This document shows, piece by piece, positions 1-8,787 of a DNA stretch of 64,000 nucleotides (positions are counted from its first letter, which is position 1; every line of letters begins with the position of its first letter). The stretch spans positions 1 to 64,000 of the forward strand of contig NZ_AFHG01000057.1 of NCBI RefSeq assembly GCF_000214035.2, given 5' to 3'. The translations under genes and the position numbers were made by a program. Under the pieces are notes generated by a model. The model made no database searches and was not told the origin of the DNA. It saw nothing but the letters and a program-made list of their open reading frames with translations. Source of the DNA: Methyloversatilis universalis FAM5. GTDB taxonomy: Bacteria > Pseudomonadota > Gammaproteobacteria > Burkholderiales > Rhodocyclaceae.

Positions 1-301
1 GGCTATGACACGGCGGAATTCGTGGCTGCGCTCGAACGGCGCGGTATCAAGGGCGCACGTGGGGCGCGGCAAGGTCAGCGGCAGCGCCGTCGATGGACGC
101 ACCGCGCGTGGCAAGGGCTACGCGATGAGTCTGCGCAGGCGAAAGATGATCGAAGAGGCCTTCGGCTGGATCAAGACGGTGGGTGGTCTGCGCAAGACGC
201 GGCACAAGGGGCTGGAGAGGCTCTCCGGTCAGGCGCTGTTTGCGTTCGCGGCGTACAACCTGACTCGAATGCTGAGCCTGATGCGAACGGCTGCCGCGTA
301 G
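1..301 (+). pseudogene. IS5-family transposase, C-terminal part, frameshifted and cut by the window edge
   Basis: The C-terminal end of a DDE transposase is visible: a DGRTARGKGY-like stretch, then EEAFGWIKTVGGLRKTRHKG and AYNLTRML, the usual C-terminal signature of IS5-type transposases, ending at the TAG at 299-301. The first codons (GYDTAEFVAALERRGIK, bases 1-51) read in frame 1. The homologous sequence continues in frame 2 from base 53 (AHV...), so one extra base near 52 breaks the gene. The start lies outside the window. It is probably inactive, although programmed frameshifting cannot be excluded. Confidence 0.8.
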
Positions 302-429
302 AGGGATAGATGCGTCCGCTGCCTGGCGAGCAGCCGAATACGAGGGTGAGAGAACCCCGAATCACACGCCACGGCGCACTTCCGGTGCCGGAAAAAACGA
401 GCGGAAGGACATGATCCGGAAGGATTCAA

Positions 430-450
430 GGGTTTCTCACCAGCCTGCTA
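430..450. repeat. Probable right terminal inverted repeat of the IS5-like element
   Basis: The stretch GGGTTTCTCACCAGCCTGCTA lies about 130 bases after the transposase stop. It resembles termini of IS5-type elements (GGGTTTTTC-CAGCCTG). The reverse complement of 511-529 has the same layout (GGG, a T-rich run, CAGCCT), which supports reading both as IS ends. No target duplication could be checked because the other end lies outside the window. Confidence 0.45.
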
Positions 451-510
451 ACCCTTTCATCGAGCTGACGTGCCGCGGCAAGCCGGGTCACGCAGCTCAT
501 ATCAAACGTT

Positions 511-529
511 GAGGCTGTAGAAAAACCCC
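511..529. repeat. Probable left terminal repeat of a second IS remnant
   Basis: GAGGCTGTAGAAAAACCCC faces inward towards a transposase-like start codon at 594. Its reverse complement resembles the 430-450 terminus. The 65-base gap to the start codon is normal for a left IS end. The matching right end was not found. Confidence 0.4.
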
Positions 530-593
530 TCCCGCCCCACCGCCGTCCACATGCCGTCGTTATGATTGCGCATCGCCTCTCCGGAGCTCCGCG

Positions 594-692
594 ATGCCGC
601 GATTCAAGACGCCTGACTACGGCCTGAAGCTCATCCCGGTCGATTTCGCGCAGCAGGTGCTGCCGGGTACCTTCGAGCGCGCGCGGCCATCG
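594..692 (+). pseudogene. IS1182-like transposase, N-terminal fragment
   Basis: The first about 30 residues read MPRFKTPDYGLKLIPVDF followed by AQQVLPGTFERA. This matches the conserved N-terminus of IS1182-type transposases (MARFK-Y-----LIPV-F--QILPGTFE). After about base 690 the similarity stops and the frame soon loses coding character, so only the 5' stub survives. The rest of the gap (about 700-866) shows nothing recognisable. Family assignment rests on remembered sequence motifs. Confidence 0.55.
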
Positions 693-866
693 GGGCGACA
701 CCTGTGCAGACCTGACCGCACTGCGCCACCACTGAGGTGCAACACTTCAAGACAGAGGCACCGGATACGGGCATCAGGCGGGATCACCGGCGGCGCCACG
801 ACCTCGGCATAGCGCTGCAGGCAGGCCAAGGCAGAATCGGACGACCACGATTTCGGAACGCACTCG

Positions 867-1466
867 ATGCATCTCACCCCCTCCCCGGTCCGCCTGGCCG
901 GACTTTTCGCGCTTGCCATCTGCAAGGCCGTGTTCGCGCAGCAGCCTGCGGGCCTGCCGACGCATTGCGCGAAAGGTGAGTACGCCTATCTGAACGCGTA
1001 CATGTCGGAAATCCGCCGGCCGCCTGAAGGGGGTTACACGCTCGTCAAGACAGGAAAGCTGCTGTCCGTCTGCGCGGACAGCAGGTCCGAGCCCTTCCGC
1101 AAGGTGGCGTACCGCTTCGGGCCGGAGGGAAAGGTCGAGATGGAAAGCGTGGCGAGCGATGACAGGAGGTTCTTCGTGTTCGACCGGTCAACCTCACCGC
1201 ACACCGGCGAAAACGTGATGTTCTTCAGGATCGGTGCCTACACGTACTGCGTGACCGAGGCGACCGCTCAGGGCAGCGGCATCGGATTGCGGGTCCTGAA
1301 GTCGGGTCGTCAGGTGCTGGATCTTTTTTCGGGCAATCGCCGCGGTGCGGACTTCGAATCGGAAATGATTGAGATGAATTTCGTGGCGCCCCGTTCGCCG
1401 GTCTTTCGGAGCTACCTGCTGTCAAATCCGTTCGAAACACCCTGCGACCCAATGCCGAGGACCTGA
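867..1466 (+). CDS. Secreted protein of unknown function
   Basis: This 199-residue protein starts with a short charged N-terminus and a hydrophobic stretch (VRLAGLFALAICKAVFA) ending in AQQ, which looks like a signal peptide cleaved near residue 24. The mature part has four cysteines (CAKGEY, VCADS, YCVTE, PCDP) that could form disulfides in the periplasm. I recognise no family. It is followed by another small exported protein, and both are in an IS-flanked stretch, so they may be accessory genes. Confidence 0.6.
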   Translation: MHLTPSPVRLAGLFALAICKAVFAQQPAGLPTHCAKGEYAYLNAYMSEIRRPPEGGYTLVKTGKLLSVCADSRSEPFRKVAYRFGPEGKVEMESVASDDRRFFVFDRSTSPHTGENVMFFRIGAYTYCVTEATAQGSGIGLRVLKSGRQVLDLFSGNRRGADFESEMIEMNFVAPRSPVFRSYLLSNPFETPCDPMPRT

Positions 1467-1643
1467 CCGGTGCTGCACGCCGACCCCGTCGTCGCGCACG
1501 GCTTGACGGGTGTGCGATGCCAGCGTGATCCGCCCGCACCGGATCGGGCGCCGCGGTCCTTCGACACCGTGCAGAGGGATTCGCGTCGGGCTGTTACATT
1601 CGAGTCCCGTATCGCCCCACCTCAAACGTCTTTGCGATTGCCC

Positions 1644-2330
1644 ATGAAAACCACGCACACCGCGCTCGTCACCGCGGCATTGCTTTCAATCGGCGCCCGG
1701 TGCGGTGCCGCGACATTGCAGATCCCGGCCGGACTGGTGCCGGAAAGTCACAAGGTGGTCGAGACCATCCGGGGAGACCTGAACGGTGACGGCCGGGACG
1801 ACGTGGTGCTGCTGATCAAGGCCCGGGACCGGAAGGGATTGTTCACCGATGAACAGGGCGGAACGGTCGACCGGAACCGCAGAGGGCTGGTCATCGCGCT
1901 CCGGAACGGTGACCGCTACGAACCGGTGCTGAAGAATCTGAACTGCTTCTCGTCCGAAAACGAGGACGGCGGCGTCTACTTTGCGCCCGAGCTAAGCGTG
2001 AGCAGCCGGAAAGGCAATCTGCTGATCGAGTACAGCCACGGCAGATACGGTTACTGGACATACACCTTCCGCTACCGGAATTCAGCCTTCGAGCTGATCG
2101 GCTATGACAGCAGCAGCAACAGTGGGCCGGTGGTCGACCGGTTCATCAGCATCAACCTGCTGACCAGTAAGGTTCTGAAGAAGGTGAACACGAACGCCGA
2201 TGCGCAGGGTGGTGACGAGCGGTTCAGAGAAAGCTGGCTGAAGGTGCCGACGCCCAGGCGGATCGCACTTGCGGATATCGAGGACTTCGACGAACTGTCG
2301 GTCGAGCGCATGCTGGGTCTGTCCAGATGA
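1644..2330 (+). CDS. Exported protein with an FG-GAP-like calcium-loop motif
   Basis: The frame is open from 1470, but the ATG at 1644 gives a convincing signal peptide (MKTTHTALVTAALLSIGARCGA) and is preferred; the product is 228 residues. Near residue 40 lies DLNGDGRDDVVLL, the Dx-Dx-DG loop typical of FG-GAP/VCBS repeats and EF-hand-like calcium loops. Only one clear copy is visible, so this is not a full beta-propeller. The stop overlaps the next start by four bases (ATGA), implying coupled translation with the transglutaminase-like gene. Confidence 0.65.
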   Translation: MKTTHTALVTAALLSIGARCGAATLQIPAGLVPESHKVVETIRGDLNGDGRDDVVLLIKARDRKGLFTDEQGGTVDRNRRGLVIALRNGDRYEPVLKNLNCFSSENEDGGVYFAPELSVSSRKGNLLIEYSHGRYGYWTYTFRYRNSAFELIGYDSSSNSGPVVDRFISINLLTSKVLKKVNTNADAQGGDERFRESWLKVPTPRRIALADIEDFDELSVERMLGLSR

Positions 2331-2956
2331 CGGTCGCACCGATATCGCCCGGATCAGGCATGCCGATGCACGCCTTCCTCGCCGCCAGCCGCTACATCGA
2401 CTTCGATCATCCCGAGGTGCAGGCCCGCGCACGCAGCCTCGCCGCCGATGCGGATTCCGAGCACGCGCTGGTCCGGCGCTGTTTCGAATTCGTGCGGGAC
2501 GACATCCGGCACAGCGTCGACTTCCGCCTGAATCCGGTGACCTGCCGGGCCTCGGACGCGCTGCAGCACCGCACCGGCTACTGCTACGCGAAAAGCCATC
2601 TGCTGGCAGCGCTGCTGCGGGCGAACGGCATTCCGGCAGGGTTGTGCTACCAGCGGCTGTCGGTCGGCGACCACGGCGCGCCCTACTGCCTGCATGGCCT
2701 GAACGCGGTGTTCCTGAGCGACCACGGCTGGTACCGGCTGGATGCGCGGGGCAACAAGCCGGGCGTGGACGCCCGCTTCAGCCCGCCGGTGGAAGCGCTC
2801 GCCTTCGCGATCCGCGAACCGGCCGAGCGCGACCTGCCGGAGATCTGGGCCGAGCCGCTGCCGGTGGTGACCGAGGTGCTGGAACGTTACGCGCGCTATG
2901 CCGAGGTGCTGGCCCATCTGCCGGACGTGGTGCTGCTCGACCGGGCTGTCGGCTAG
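2327..2956 (+). CDS. Transglutaminase-like cysteine protease/amidase family protein
   Basis: The 209-residue protein carries the transglutaminase-core layout: a Cys in RTGYCYAKSHLLAALLRANGI, a His in CLHGLNAVFL and an Asp in WYRLDARGNK, the expected Cys-His-Asp order. There is no signal peptide, so it is probably cytoplasmic. Bacterial members act as peptidases or amidases more often than as cross-linking enzymes; the substrate is unknown. Its start overlaps the preceding stop. Confidence 0.8.
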   Translation: MTVAPISPGSGMPMHAFLAASRYIDFDHPEVQARARSLAADADSEHALVRRCFEFVRDDIRHSVDFRLNPVTCRASDALQHRTGYCYAKSHLLAALLRANGIPAGLCYQRLSVGDHGAPYCLHGLNAVFLSDHGWYRLDARGNKPGVDARFSPPVEALAFAIREPAERDLPEIWAEPLPVVTEVLERYARYAEVLAHLPDVVLLDRAVG

Positions 2957-2960
2957 GCAT

Positions 2961-3269
2961 ATGGATCTTTCGCCGCTGATCGCCCTCGCTGTGCCGCTGG
3001 CCGGCTGCGTGCTGGCCGCGCACTGCGGGCTGAGCGCCGCCGGCGCGGCGCGTCCCGCCTATGTCGCGGCCGCGCTCGGCGTCGCGCTCGCGCTGGGTCT
3101 GGGCCTCACCTTCGTGCAGTCGGCGCTGCACACGCTGTGCATCGAAAGCCTGCATCTGTGCACCCAGCGCGGCGACCGGAACATGGGCTACTGGTTTCAG
3201 TCCCTGCTGGCGACGCCGGTGTTCTGGCTCACCGGCTGGGTGGCCTGGCGCACGCGCCGCGCCCGCTGA
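2961..3269 (+). CDS. Small inner-membrane protein
   Basis: The ATG at 2961, four bases after the previous stop, gives 102 residues. Two or three hydrophobic helices are visible (about residues 3-22, 32-53 and 78-95) with a Cys-containing loop between them (LHTLCIESLHLC). The C-terminus WRTRRAR is basic and should lie in the cytoplasm. I recognise no family. Confidence 0.6.
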   Translation: MDLSPLIALAVPLAGCVLAAHCGLSAAGAARPAYVAAALGVALALGLGLTFVQSALHTLCIESLHLCTQRGDRNMGYWFQSLLATPVFWLTGWVAWRTRRAR

Positions 3270-3363
3270 CGCCGGGACCGGCCGGCTGTCGATTTCCGGC
3301 CGGTGCCTTCGTCGACCCGATGTCGCCGGCTTCAGTCCGGCCCCTGCAATGAGGAGATGAACC

Positions 3364-3807
3364 ATGTCCCGCACCCTCCATCTGCACCGCGTGTTCCGCG
3401 CGCCGCCGAACCGCGTATGGCGCGCCTTCACCGACGCCGACGCACTGGCGAAATGGCTGCCGCCCTACGGCTTCACCTGCACCGTCCACGAGCTCGATGC
3501 GCGCGTGGGCGGCCGCTTCCGCATGTCCTTCCGCAACTTCTCGAACGGCCAGGCGCACGGCTTCAGCGGCGAATACCTCGAACTGGTGCCGGACAGCCTG
3601 ATCCGCTACACCGACGTGTTCGACGACCCGAATCTGCCGGGCGTGCTGGAGGTGACGGTGACGCTGCGCCCGGTGCTGTGCGGCACCGAGCTGAAGGTGG
3701 AGCAGGCGGGCATACCGGAACCGATTCCGCTGGAAATGTGCCACCTCGGCTGGCAGGAATCGCTGGCCCAGCTCGCCACGCTGGTCGAGCCGGACATTCC
3801 GGGCTGA
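3364..3807 (+). CDS. SRPBCC (AHSA1/START-like) domain protein
   Basis: The 147-residue protein has the SRPBCC signature of AHSA1-type proteins: an N-terminal FRAPPNRVWRAFTDADALAKWL helix-grip, GGRFRMSF in the central sheet, and a final CHLGWQESLAQLATLVE helix. Members bind hydrophobic ligands in a deep pocket, and many in bacteria stand beside stress or detoxification regulators. No ligand can be deduced here. An AGGAG-like sequence (atgaggagatgaacc) precedes the ATG. Confidence 0.85.
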   Translation: MSRTLHLHRVFRAPPNRVWRAFTDADALAKWLPPYGFTCTVHELDARVGGRFRMSFRNFSNGQAHGFSGEYLELVPDSLIRYTDVFDDPNLPGVLEVTVTLRPVLCGTELKVEQAGIPEPIPLEMCHLGWQESLAQLATLVEPDIPG

Positions 3808-3908
3808 GGCCTTCCTGCCGGTCGCGGCTTGGCGGGCCGGGGAGCACCGGCGATACTCGCCAGCCCCGCGTGCGCCGTGCGCGCGAGTGTTCCGTATGGG
3901 GTATCCGC

Positions 3909-4463
3909 ATGAGCAGGGAATGGGTTGTCGACGCGAACTACCGTTTCATCGCCGCCAGCCAGGAGGTGAACGCCCGCATCGGCCAGCGGCAGCAGGCGCT
4001 TGCCCTGTACGTGACGCTGGTGGTGAGCCTGCTGGCGGCACTGGTCGCGCTGAAGCCAAGCGAAGGTCGCGGGCCGGTGCCGGTCGAGTGGCTGCTGCTC
4101 GGCTTTCCGGTGGCGTCGCTGTGTCTTGCCTTCCTGAACTACAAGGCTGAACGCGCGATCACCAATCTGCGCCGCTTCATGGCTGCACTTGAACAGCTCG
4201 GCCAGGCGCACGAGCAGATGCCGAGCTATAACACCCACCCGCAATGGGCCAGCGGCGCCAACAAGGCCCGCCGCTTTCACGACTACGCGTCGGCGGTGCT
4301 GGTCGCCGGCGGCAACGTGATCGGGCTGGGTGCCGTCATGCGCATCTATCCGGCGCGCATGGCCGAAGCGCCGCTCACGCTATGGCTGTCGACAGCCGTG
4401 GCGGTTGCCTCGGTCGTGGTCATGCTGCTCAGCCCGCGCTGGAGTTACCGCCCGACGACGTGA
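3909..4463 (+). CDS. Membrane protein of unknown function
   Basis: The ATG at 3909 gives 184 residues. Four hydrophobic segments are visible, roughly residues 30-50, 62-80, 120-137 and 152-172, in two pairs separated by a soluble, slightly amphipathic stretch (AERAITNLRRFMAALEQLGQAHEQM). The frame is also open upstream to 3303, but that extension overlaps the previous gene and has no coding features. No family is recognised. Confidence 0.6.
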   Translation: MSREWVVDANYRFIAASQEVNARIGQRQQALALYVTLVVSLLAALVALKPSEGRGPVPVEWLLLGFPVASLCLAFLNYKAERAITNLRRFMAALEQLGQAHEQMPSYNTHPQWASGANKARRFHDYASAVLVAGGNVIGLGAVMRIYPARMAEAPLTLWLSTAVAVASVVVMLLSPRWSYRPTT

Positions 4464-4544
4464 CGCCGGGCGCCGCGCCTTGACCACGCCCGGGCCGGCG
4501 ACGCATGCTTTCGTTTCGCCATCCCTGCCCGCGGAGCCACCGCC

Positions 4545-4913
4545 ATGATCGTGTTTCCCCAGGACGAAAACCGCCTGCATTCGATGCAGGGCAATCACAT
4601 CGCCGGTGTCGCCACGCCGGGCAGCGGTGCGCGTCAGGTCGAAATGTGGCGCGGCCACATGGAGGCAGGATCCGCCACGCCGCCGCACCGGCATTCGGGC
4701 GAGGAGGTGGTGCTGTTCCTGACCGGCAGCGGGCGCGCGACCGTGGATGGACAGGAGGTGCGCTACGCCGCCGGCGACACGCTCATCCTGCCGGCCAACG
4801 CGGTGCATCAGATCTTCGCCGAAACCGAAAGCAGCTTCGTGTCGGCGATGCCGCTGGGCGACACCGTGTCGCTGCCGGACGGCACGGTGATGGACCTGCC
4901 CTGGCGGGCGTGA
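4545..4913 (+). CDS. Cupin domain protein
   Basis: The 122-residue single-domain cupin has both conserved motifs: PPHRHSGEEVVLFLTGSGRATVDG (motif 1, with two His and Glu as likely metal ligands) and ILPANAVHQI (motif 2, third His). Such small cupins bind a divalent metal and act as isomerases, dioxygenases or sensors. The substrate is unknown. The ATG follows a gagccaccgcc sequence with only a weak ribosome site. Confidence 0.8.
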   Translation: MIVFPQDENRLHSMQGNHIAGVATPGSGARQVEMWRGHMEAGSATPPHRHSGEEVVLFLTGSGRATVDGQEVRYAAGDTLILPANAVHQIFAETESSFVSAMPLGDTVSLPDGTVMDLPWRA

Positions 4914-4954
4914 TGCCGGGCCGGCCGCCACCGCCCGTGCCACAATCCGGCGCC

Positions 4955-5434
4955 ATGAACGCCGAACAGACCGAAGCCCTGCGCCATCTGCTGGCCAGCC
5001 AGCCGGTGGCGGCACTCGCCACGCTGCACCGCGGAGATCCGGCGGTGTCCATGGTGCCGTACGCGCTGCTGCCGGACGGCCGCGTCATCATCCACGTCAG
5101 CGCGCTGGCCACCCACACCGCCGACATGAAGGCCCACCCGGCGGTGGCACTGATGGTGACCTCGCCGGCCACGCCCGAGGTGTCGCCGCTGGCGCTGCCC
5201 CGGCTCAGCATGCGCGGGCAGGCCGCGCCCTGCCCGCCGGACGCGCCGGAACATGCCGACGCGCGCGCCGCCTATCTGGCGCGGCTGCCGGACGCCGAGC
5301 CGCTGTTCTCCTTCGCCGACTTCTCGCTGCTGCTGATCACCGTCGATTCGGCACGCTGGGTCGGCGGCTTTGCCCAGGCGCAGTCACTCACAGGGCGCCA
5401 GTTCGTCGCCGCGCTCGGCACGGCCGGCGCCTGA
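4955..5434 (+). CDS. Pyridoxamine 5'-phosphate oxidase-fold FMN-binding protein
   Basis: The ATG at 4955 gives 159 residues with a split-barrel flavin-binding fold: LLASQPVAALATLHRGDPAVSMVPYALLPDGRVIIHVS, then HTADMKAHPAVALMV, and a C-terminal RWVGGFAQAQSL segment like that of HugZ/HutZ-type proteins. That resemblance allows a role in haem degradation or general FMN-dependent redox, but no haem genes are nearby. Upstream in-frame sequence overlaps the cupin gene and is not used. Confidence 0.75.
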   Translation: MNAEQTEALRHLLASQPVAALATLHRGDPAVSMVPYALLPDGRVIIHVSALATHTADMKAHPAVALMVTSPATPEVSPLALPRLSMRGQAAPCPPDAPEHADARAAYLARLPDAEPLFSFADFSLLLITVDSARWVGGFAQAQSLTGRQFVAALGTAGA

Positions 5435-5492
5435 CACGCGGATACAGTGGCGCCGTACCGCCCGCGGACGCGCCCGGTATGATGGCCGCGCC

Positions 5493-5822
5493 ATGACCGC
5501 CCCGCACGACAAGGAAATCCGCGACCACGAACTGACCATGCACGTGTTCACCGTGTCCGCCGGCATGGTCGGCGTGTGCCTGACCGCGATCGGCCTGCTG
5601 CGGCTGATCGCGTCGCAGACCCAGGTGCAGACCGTCGGCGACGACCTGCTGGCCATCGACGCGCTGGTTTTCGTGAGCTGTTCATGCCTCGCCTTCTGGT
5701 CGTTCAAGACCCGGCGGCCGGTGCTGCGACGGCGGCTGCGGGTGGTGGTCGACAGCCTCTTCCTGTTCGGCCTGGTGGCGATGGCGGCGATCTGTTCGGT
5801 CATCGCCTACGCCATCTTCTAG
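5493..5822 (+). CDS. Small three-helix membrane protein
   Basis: The ATG at 5493 gives 109 residues: a charged N-terminus (TAPHDKEIRDHEL), then hydrophobic stretches near residues 17-38, 51-67 and 85-106. The short basic loop KTRRPVLRRRLR should face the cytoplasm. It lies four bases before the next gene (GTG at 5827), so the two are probably co-transcribed. No function is known to me. Confidence 0.6.
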   Translation: MTAPHDKEIRDHELTMHVFTVSAGMVGVCLTAIGLLRLIASQTQVQTVGDDLLAIDALVFVSCSCLAFWSFKTRRPVLRRRLRVVVDSLFLFGLVAMAAICSVIAYAIF

Positions 5823-5826
5823 CGCC

Positions 5827-6306
5827 GTGAGCGCGCACGCCGGCCGCACCGTCCGCCTGATCGCGCTGTTCGAAGGCTTCAAGGGCGCCATCGTGCTGCT
5901 GGCCGGCAGCGGCGTGCTGGCGCTGCTGCACCATGACGTGCATGCGCTCGCGGCAACGCTGGTCGCGCACGCGCACCTGAATCCCGCATCGCATTACCCG
6001 CGCATCTTCATCGACGCGGCCAGCCGCCTCGATGACCCGCACCTGCTGCAGCTGGCCGCCGGCGCGGCCGCCTATGCCGCGCTGCGGCTGGCCGAAGCCT
6101 GGGGGCTGTACCACGGCCGCGCGTGGGCGGAAACGCTGGCGGCGGTGGGCGGGGCGATCTACCTGCCGTTCGAGCTGCAGCAGGTGATCGCCACCCGCGC
6201 CCCGCTGGCCATCGTGCTCTGTCTGCTCAACGGTGCGGTGGTGGCGGTCATGGTGGCCGCGCTGGTGCGCCGGCGTCACCCGCCGCCGACGGCGGATCAC
6301 CGGTAG
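5827..6306 (+). CDS. DUF2127-type membrane protein
   Basis: The GTG start at 5827 gives 159 residues. The opening VRLIALFEGFKGAIVLLAGSGVLALLHHDVHALA and the later LRLAEAWGLYHGRAWAETLAAVGGAIYLPFE are characteristic of DUF2127 proteins, which have four membrane helices and no established role. The ATG alternatives inside the frame would remove the conserved N-terminal motif, so GTG is preferred. Confidence 0.75.
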   Translation: MSAHAGRTVRLIALFEGFKGAIVLLAGSGVLALLHHDVHALAATLVAHAHLNPASHYPRIFIDAASRLDDPHLLQLAAGAAAYAALRLAEAWGLYHGRAWAETLAAVGGAIYLPFELQQVIATRAPLAIVLCLLNGAVVAVMVAALVRRRHPPPTADHR

Positions 6307-6446
6307 CGCATCCGGCACCGGGCAAGCAGGTTTTTCCGGCCGGTTCGCCGCCATGACACTATGATCAGAGCAGGCGCACGGCGCTCTGTCGCGCCCGCTG
6401 CCCGCAGCCGTGTCCAACCGCAGTGCGTAGAACAGGAGATGACCCG

Positions 6447-6959
6447 ATGAAGAAGACAGCCCTGGTGCTGATGCTGATGGCCGCCGGTGCGGCCTGCGCC
6501 GACACCGTCGTGCAGGTGAATCTGGTGGATGAGAAAGGCGTCGGCACGCCGGTCGGCAGCGTGACGATTTCCGAAAGCCGCTACGGCCTGGTGTTCACGC
6601 CGGCGCTGCAGGGCCTGCCGCCGGGTCTGCACGGCTTTCACGTGCACCAGAACCCGAGCTGCGACAGCGCGGAGAAGGACGGCAAGCGGGTGCCGGCGCT
6701 CGGTGCCGGCGGGCATTACGACCCGAAAGCGAGCAATGTGCACGGCACGCCCTGGGGCGAAGGCCATCTGGGCGACCTGCCGCCGCTTTATGTCGATGCT
6801 GCCGGCAATGCGACCACCCCGGTGCTCGCGCCCCGGCTGACCGCCGCCGACGTGGCCGGCCGTTCGCTGATGGTGCACGCGGGCGGCGACAACCACGCCG
6901 ATCACCCTGCACCGCTGGGCGGTGGCGGGGCCCGCGTCGCCTGCGGCGTCATCCGCTGA
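6447..6959 (+). CDS. sodC: Periplasmic Cu/Zn superoxide dismutase
   Basis: The 170-residue protein converts superoxide to O2 and H2O2 in the periplasm. A signal peptide ([18 protein letters not shown]) precedes the fold. Copper ligands appear in [10 protein letters not shown], zinc ligands in [25 protein letters not shown], and the last copper His in [13 protein letters not shown]. The disulfide pair is the Cys in NPSC and the Cys in [17 protein letters not shown] lies eight bases before the ATG at 6447. Confidence 0.95.
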   Translation: MKKTALVLMLMAAGAACADTVVQVNLVDEKGVGTPVGSVTISESRYGLVFTPALQGLPPGLHGFHVHQNPSCDSAEKDGKRVPALGAGGHYDPKASNVHGTPWGEGHLGDLPPLYVDAAGNATTPVLAPRLTAADVAGRSLMVHAGGDNHADHPAPLGGGGARVACGVIR

Positions 6960-7057
6960 ACGACCGCGCCGCGCGCACCGCAGCCCTCCCGGCGCCCCGC
7001 TCCGGGCGGCGGCCCTCAAACAGCGGCGCGGCGGCGCCGGATCGCGGATAATCCGGC

Positions 7058-8464
7058 ATGACCTCTGCCGCATCCCCCTCCCCCGATACCGCCTTCGACA
7101 GCCTGCCGCTGTCGCCCGCCACCCTCGCCAACCTGAAAACGCTGGGCTTCGACGCCATGACGCCGGTGCAGGCCGCCGCGCTGCCGGTGGCGCTGGCTGG
7201 CCGCGACCTGATCGCGCAGGCCAAGACCGGCAGTGGCAAGACCGCGGCCTTCGCACTGCCGCTGCTGGCGAAGCTGAACACGCGCTGGTTCTCGCCGCAG
7301 GCGCTGGTGCTGTGCCCGACCCGCGAACTGGCCGACCAGGTGGCCAAGGAAGTGCGCCGGCTGGCGCGCGGCACCGACAACATCAAGGTGCTCACGCTGT
7401 GCGGCGGCACCAAGATCGGCCCGCAGGTCGACAGCCTTTCGCACGGCGCGCACGTCATCGTCGGTACGCCCGGCCGTCTGCTCGACCACCTTGAACGCGG
7501 CTCGCTGGACCTGCGCGGCATCAACACCCTGGTGCTGGACGAAGCCGACCGCATGCTGGACATGGGCTTCGTCGACGACATTGCAGCCGTCGCACGCCAG
7601 TGCCCGCGCGAGCGGCAGACCCTGCTGTTCTCGGCCACCTTTCCGGACGGCATCGAGCGGCTGGCCGCGCAGTTCATGCGCACGCCGCAGCGTATCGAGG
7701 TGGAAACCCGGCACGCAGAACAGACCATACGCCAGCGCTTCTTCGAGGTGGACGAGGCGCAGCGCCCGGCGGCGGTGCTGGCGCTGCTGCGTCACTACCG
7801 GCCGGTCAGCACGATCGCCTTCTGCAACACCAAGCGGCGCTGCCGCGAGGTGGTGAGCGCGCTGCAGGCCGCCGGCATCGAGGCGATCGAACTGTCGGGC
7901 GATCTGGAACAGCGCGACCGCGACCGCGCGCTGCTGCGCTTCGCCCAGCGCAGCGTGTCGGTGCTGGTGGCGACCGACGTGGCCGCGCGCGGGCTGGACA
8001 TCGCCGGGCTTGACGCGGTGATCAGCGTCGAACTGACGCCGGACCCGGAAGTGCATGTGCACCGCATCGGCCGTACCGGCCGTGGCGACGCGGAAGGCGC
8101 CGCCTGGTCGCTGGTCGCGCCCTTCGAACAGGTGCGCGCGCAGCGCATAGAACAGACCCAGGGCCGGCCGCTGGAATGGGGCGCGCTGGCCGATCTGAGC
8201 CCGGCCAGCGACGCGCCGCTGGTGCCGCCGATGGCCACGCTGCAGATACTCGGCGGCCGCAAGGAAAAGATCCGCCCCGGCGACGTGCTCGGCGCCCTCA
8301 CCGCCTACGCCGGGTTCGCCCGCGAACAGATCGGCCGCATCGACGTGACCGACTATCTCACCTTCGTCGCGGTCGACCGCAGCATCGCGAAAGAAGCCGT
8401 GCTGCGGCTGGACGGCGGCATGGTGAAGGGGCGCTATGTGAAGGTGAGGGTGGTGGACGAGTAA
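7058..8464 (+). CDS. dbpA: ATP-dependent RNA helicase DbpA
   Basis: This 468-residue DEAD-box helicase acts on 23S rRNA during 50S assembly. Visible motifs are the Q motif (TPVQAAALP), Walker A AKTGSGKT near residue 55-62, PTREL, GTPGRLLDH, DEAD in LVLDEADRML, SAT, and the C-terminal helicase motifs ATDVAARGLDI and HRIGRTGR. The last about 75 residues (ILGGRKEKIRPGDVLGAL...GRYVKVRVVDE) form the DbpA-type RNA-binding domain that distinguishes it from other DEAD proteins. Confidence 0.93.
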   Translation: MTSAASPSPDTAFDSLPLSPATLANLKTLGFDAMTPVQAAALPVALAGRDLIAQAKTGSGKTAAFALPLLAKLNTRWFSPQALVLCPTRELADQVAKEVRRLARGTDNIKVLTLCGGTKIGPQVDSLSHGAHVIVGTPGRLLDHLERGSLDLRGINTLVLDEADRMLDMGFVDDIAAVARQCPRERQTLLFSATFPDGIERLAAQFMRTPQRIEVETRHAEQTIRQRFFEVDEAQRPAAVLALLRHYRPVSTIAFCNTKRRCREVVSALQAAGIEAIELSGDLEQRDRDRALLRFAQRSVSVLVATDVAARGLDIAGLDAVISVELTPDPEVHVHRIGRTGRGDAEGAAWSLVAPFEQVRAQRIEQTQGRPLEWGALADLSPASDAPLVPPMATLQILGGRKEKIRPGDVLGALTAYAGFAREQIGRIDVTDYLTFVAVDRSIAKEAVLRLDGGMVKGRYVKVRVVDE

Positions 8465-8493
8465 GCGACGCGCACGCTTCTTTTCACCGCAGC

Positions 8494-8724
8494 CATCGCG
8501 GCGAGGGCGCCGCTGGCTCTGTTTCAGCGTCTGATCGCGGCGGGGGTGCCGCGCCCACCAGAGCCGCGCCGCCGTCACCCGGTAAGCGCGGCGGTCCGCC
8601 GCGATATGGCGTACGACTTGCCGCGTTCTCCGTTCCACGATCTGATCGCGGCGGGGCGCCGCTCCCACGAAGAGCTGTGCCAGGGTCTGCTCAGACCCGG
8701 TGGGAGCGGCGCCCCCGCCGCGAT
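8494..8724. repeat. REP-like palindromic repeats, four copies, between convergent genes
   Basis: Copies of a roughly 25-base unit, consensus GTGGGAGCGGCGCCC-CGCCGCGAT, lie at 8494-8515, 8533-8558 and 8644-8668 (reverse orientation) and at 8700-8724 (forward). The last two form an inverted pair able to make a long stem with a loop of about 31 bases. They fill the 323-base gap between dbpA and the TonB receptor gene, whose 3' ends face each other, so a transcription-stopping or mRNA-stabilising role is plausible. No gene is seen in this gap. Confidence 0.85.
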
Positions 8725-8787
8725 GCGGCGCATCACCCTGCGCCGTTTCCGTTCCGGCGCTGGTCAGCCCGCACGGCCGAAGTCCCC

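Noticed and set aside
302-593. tRNA or other RNA gene in the IS-remnant gap
   Set aside because: No cloverleaf-like pattern or T-loop sequence was seen here or in any other gap of the window.
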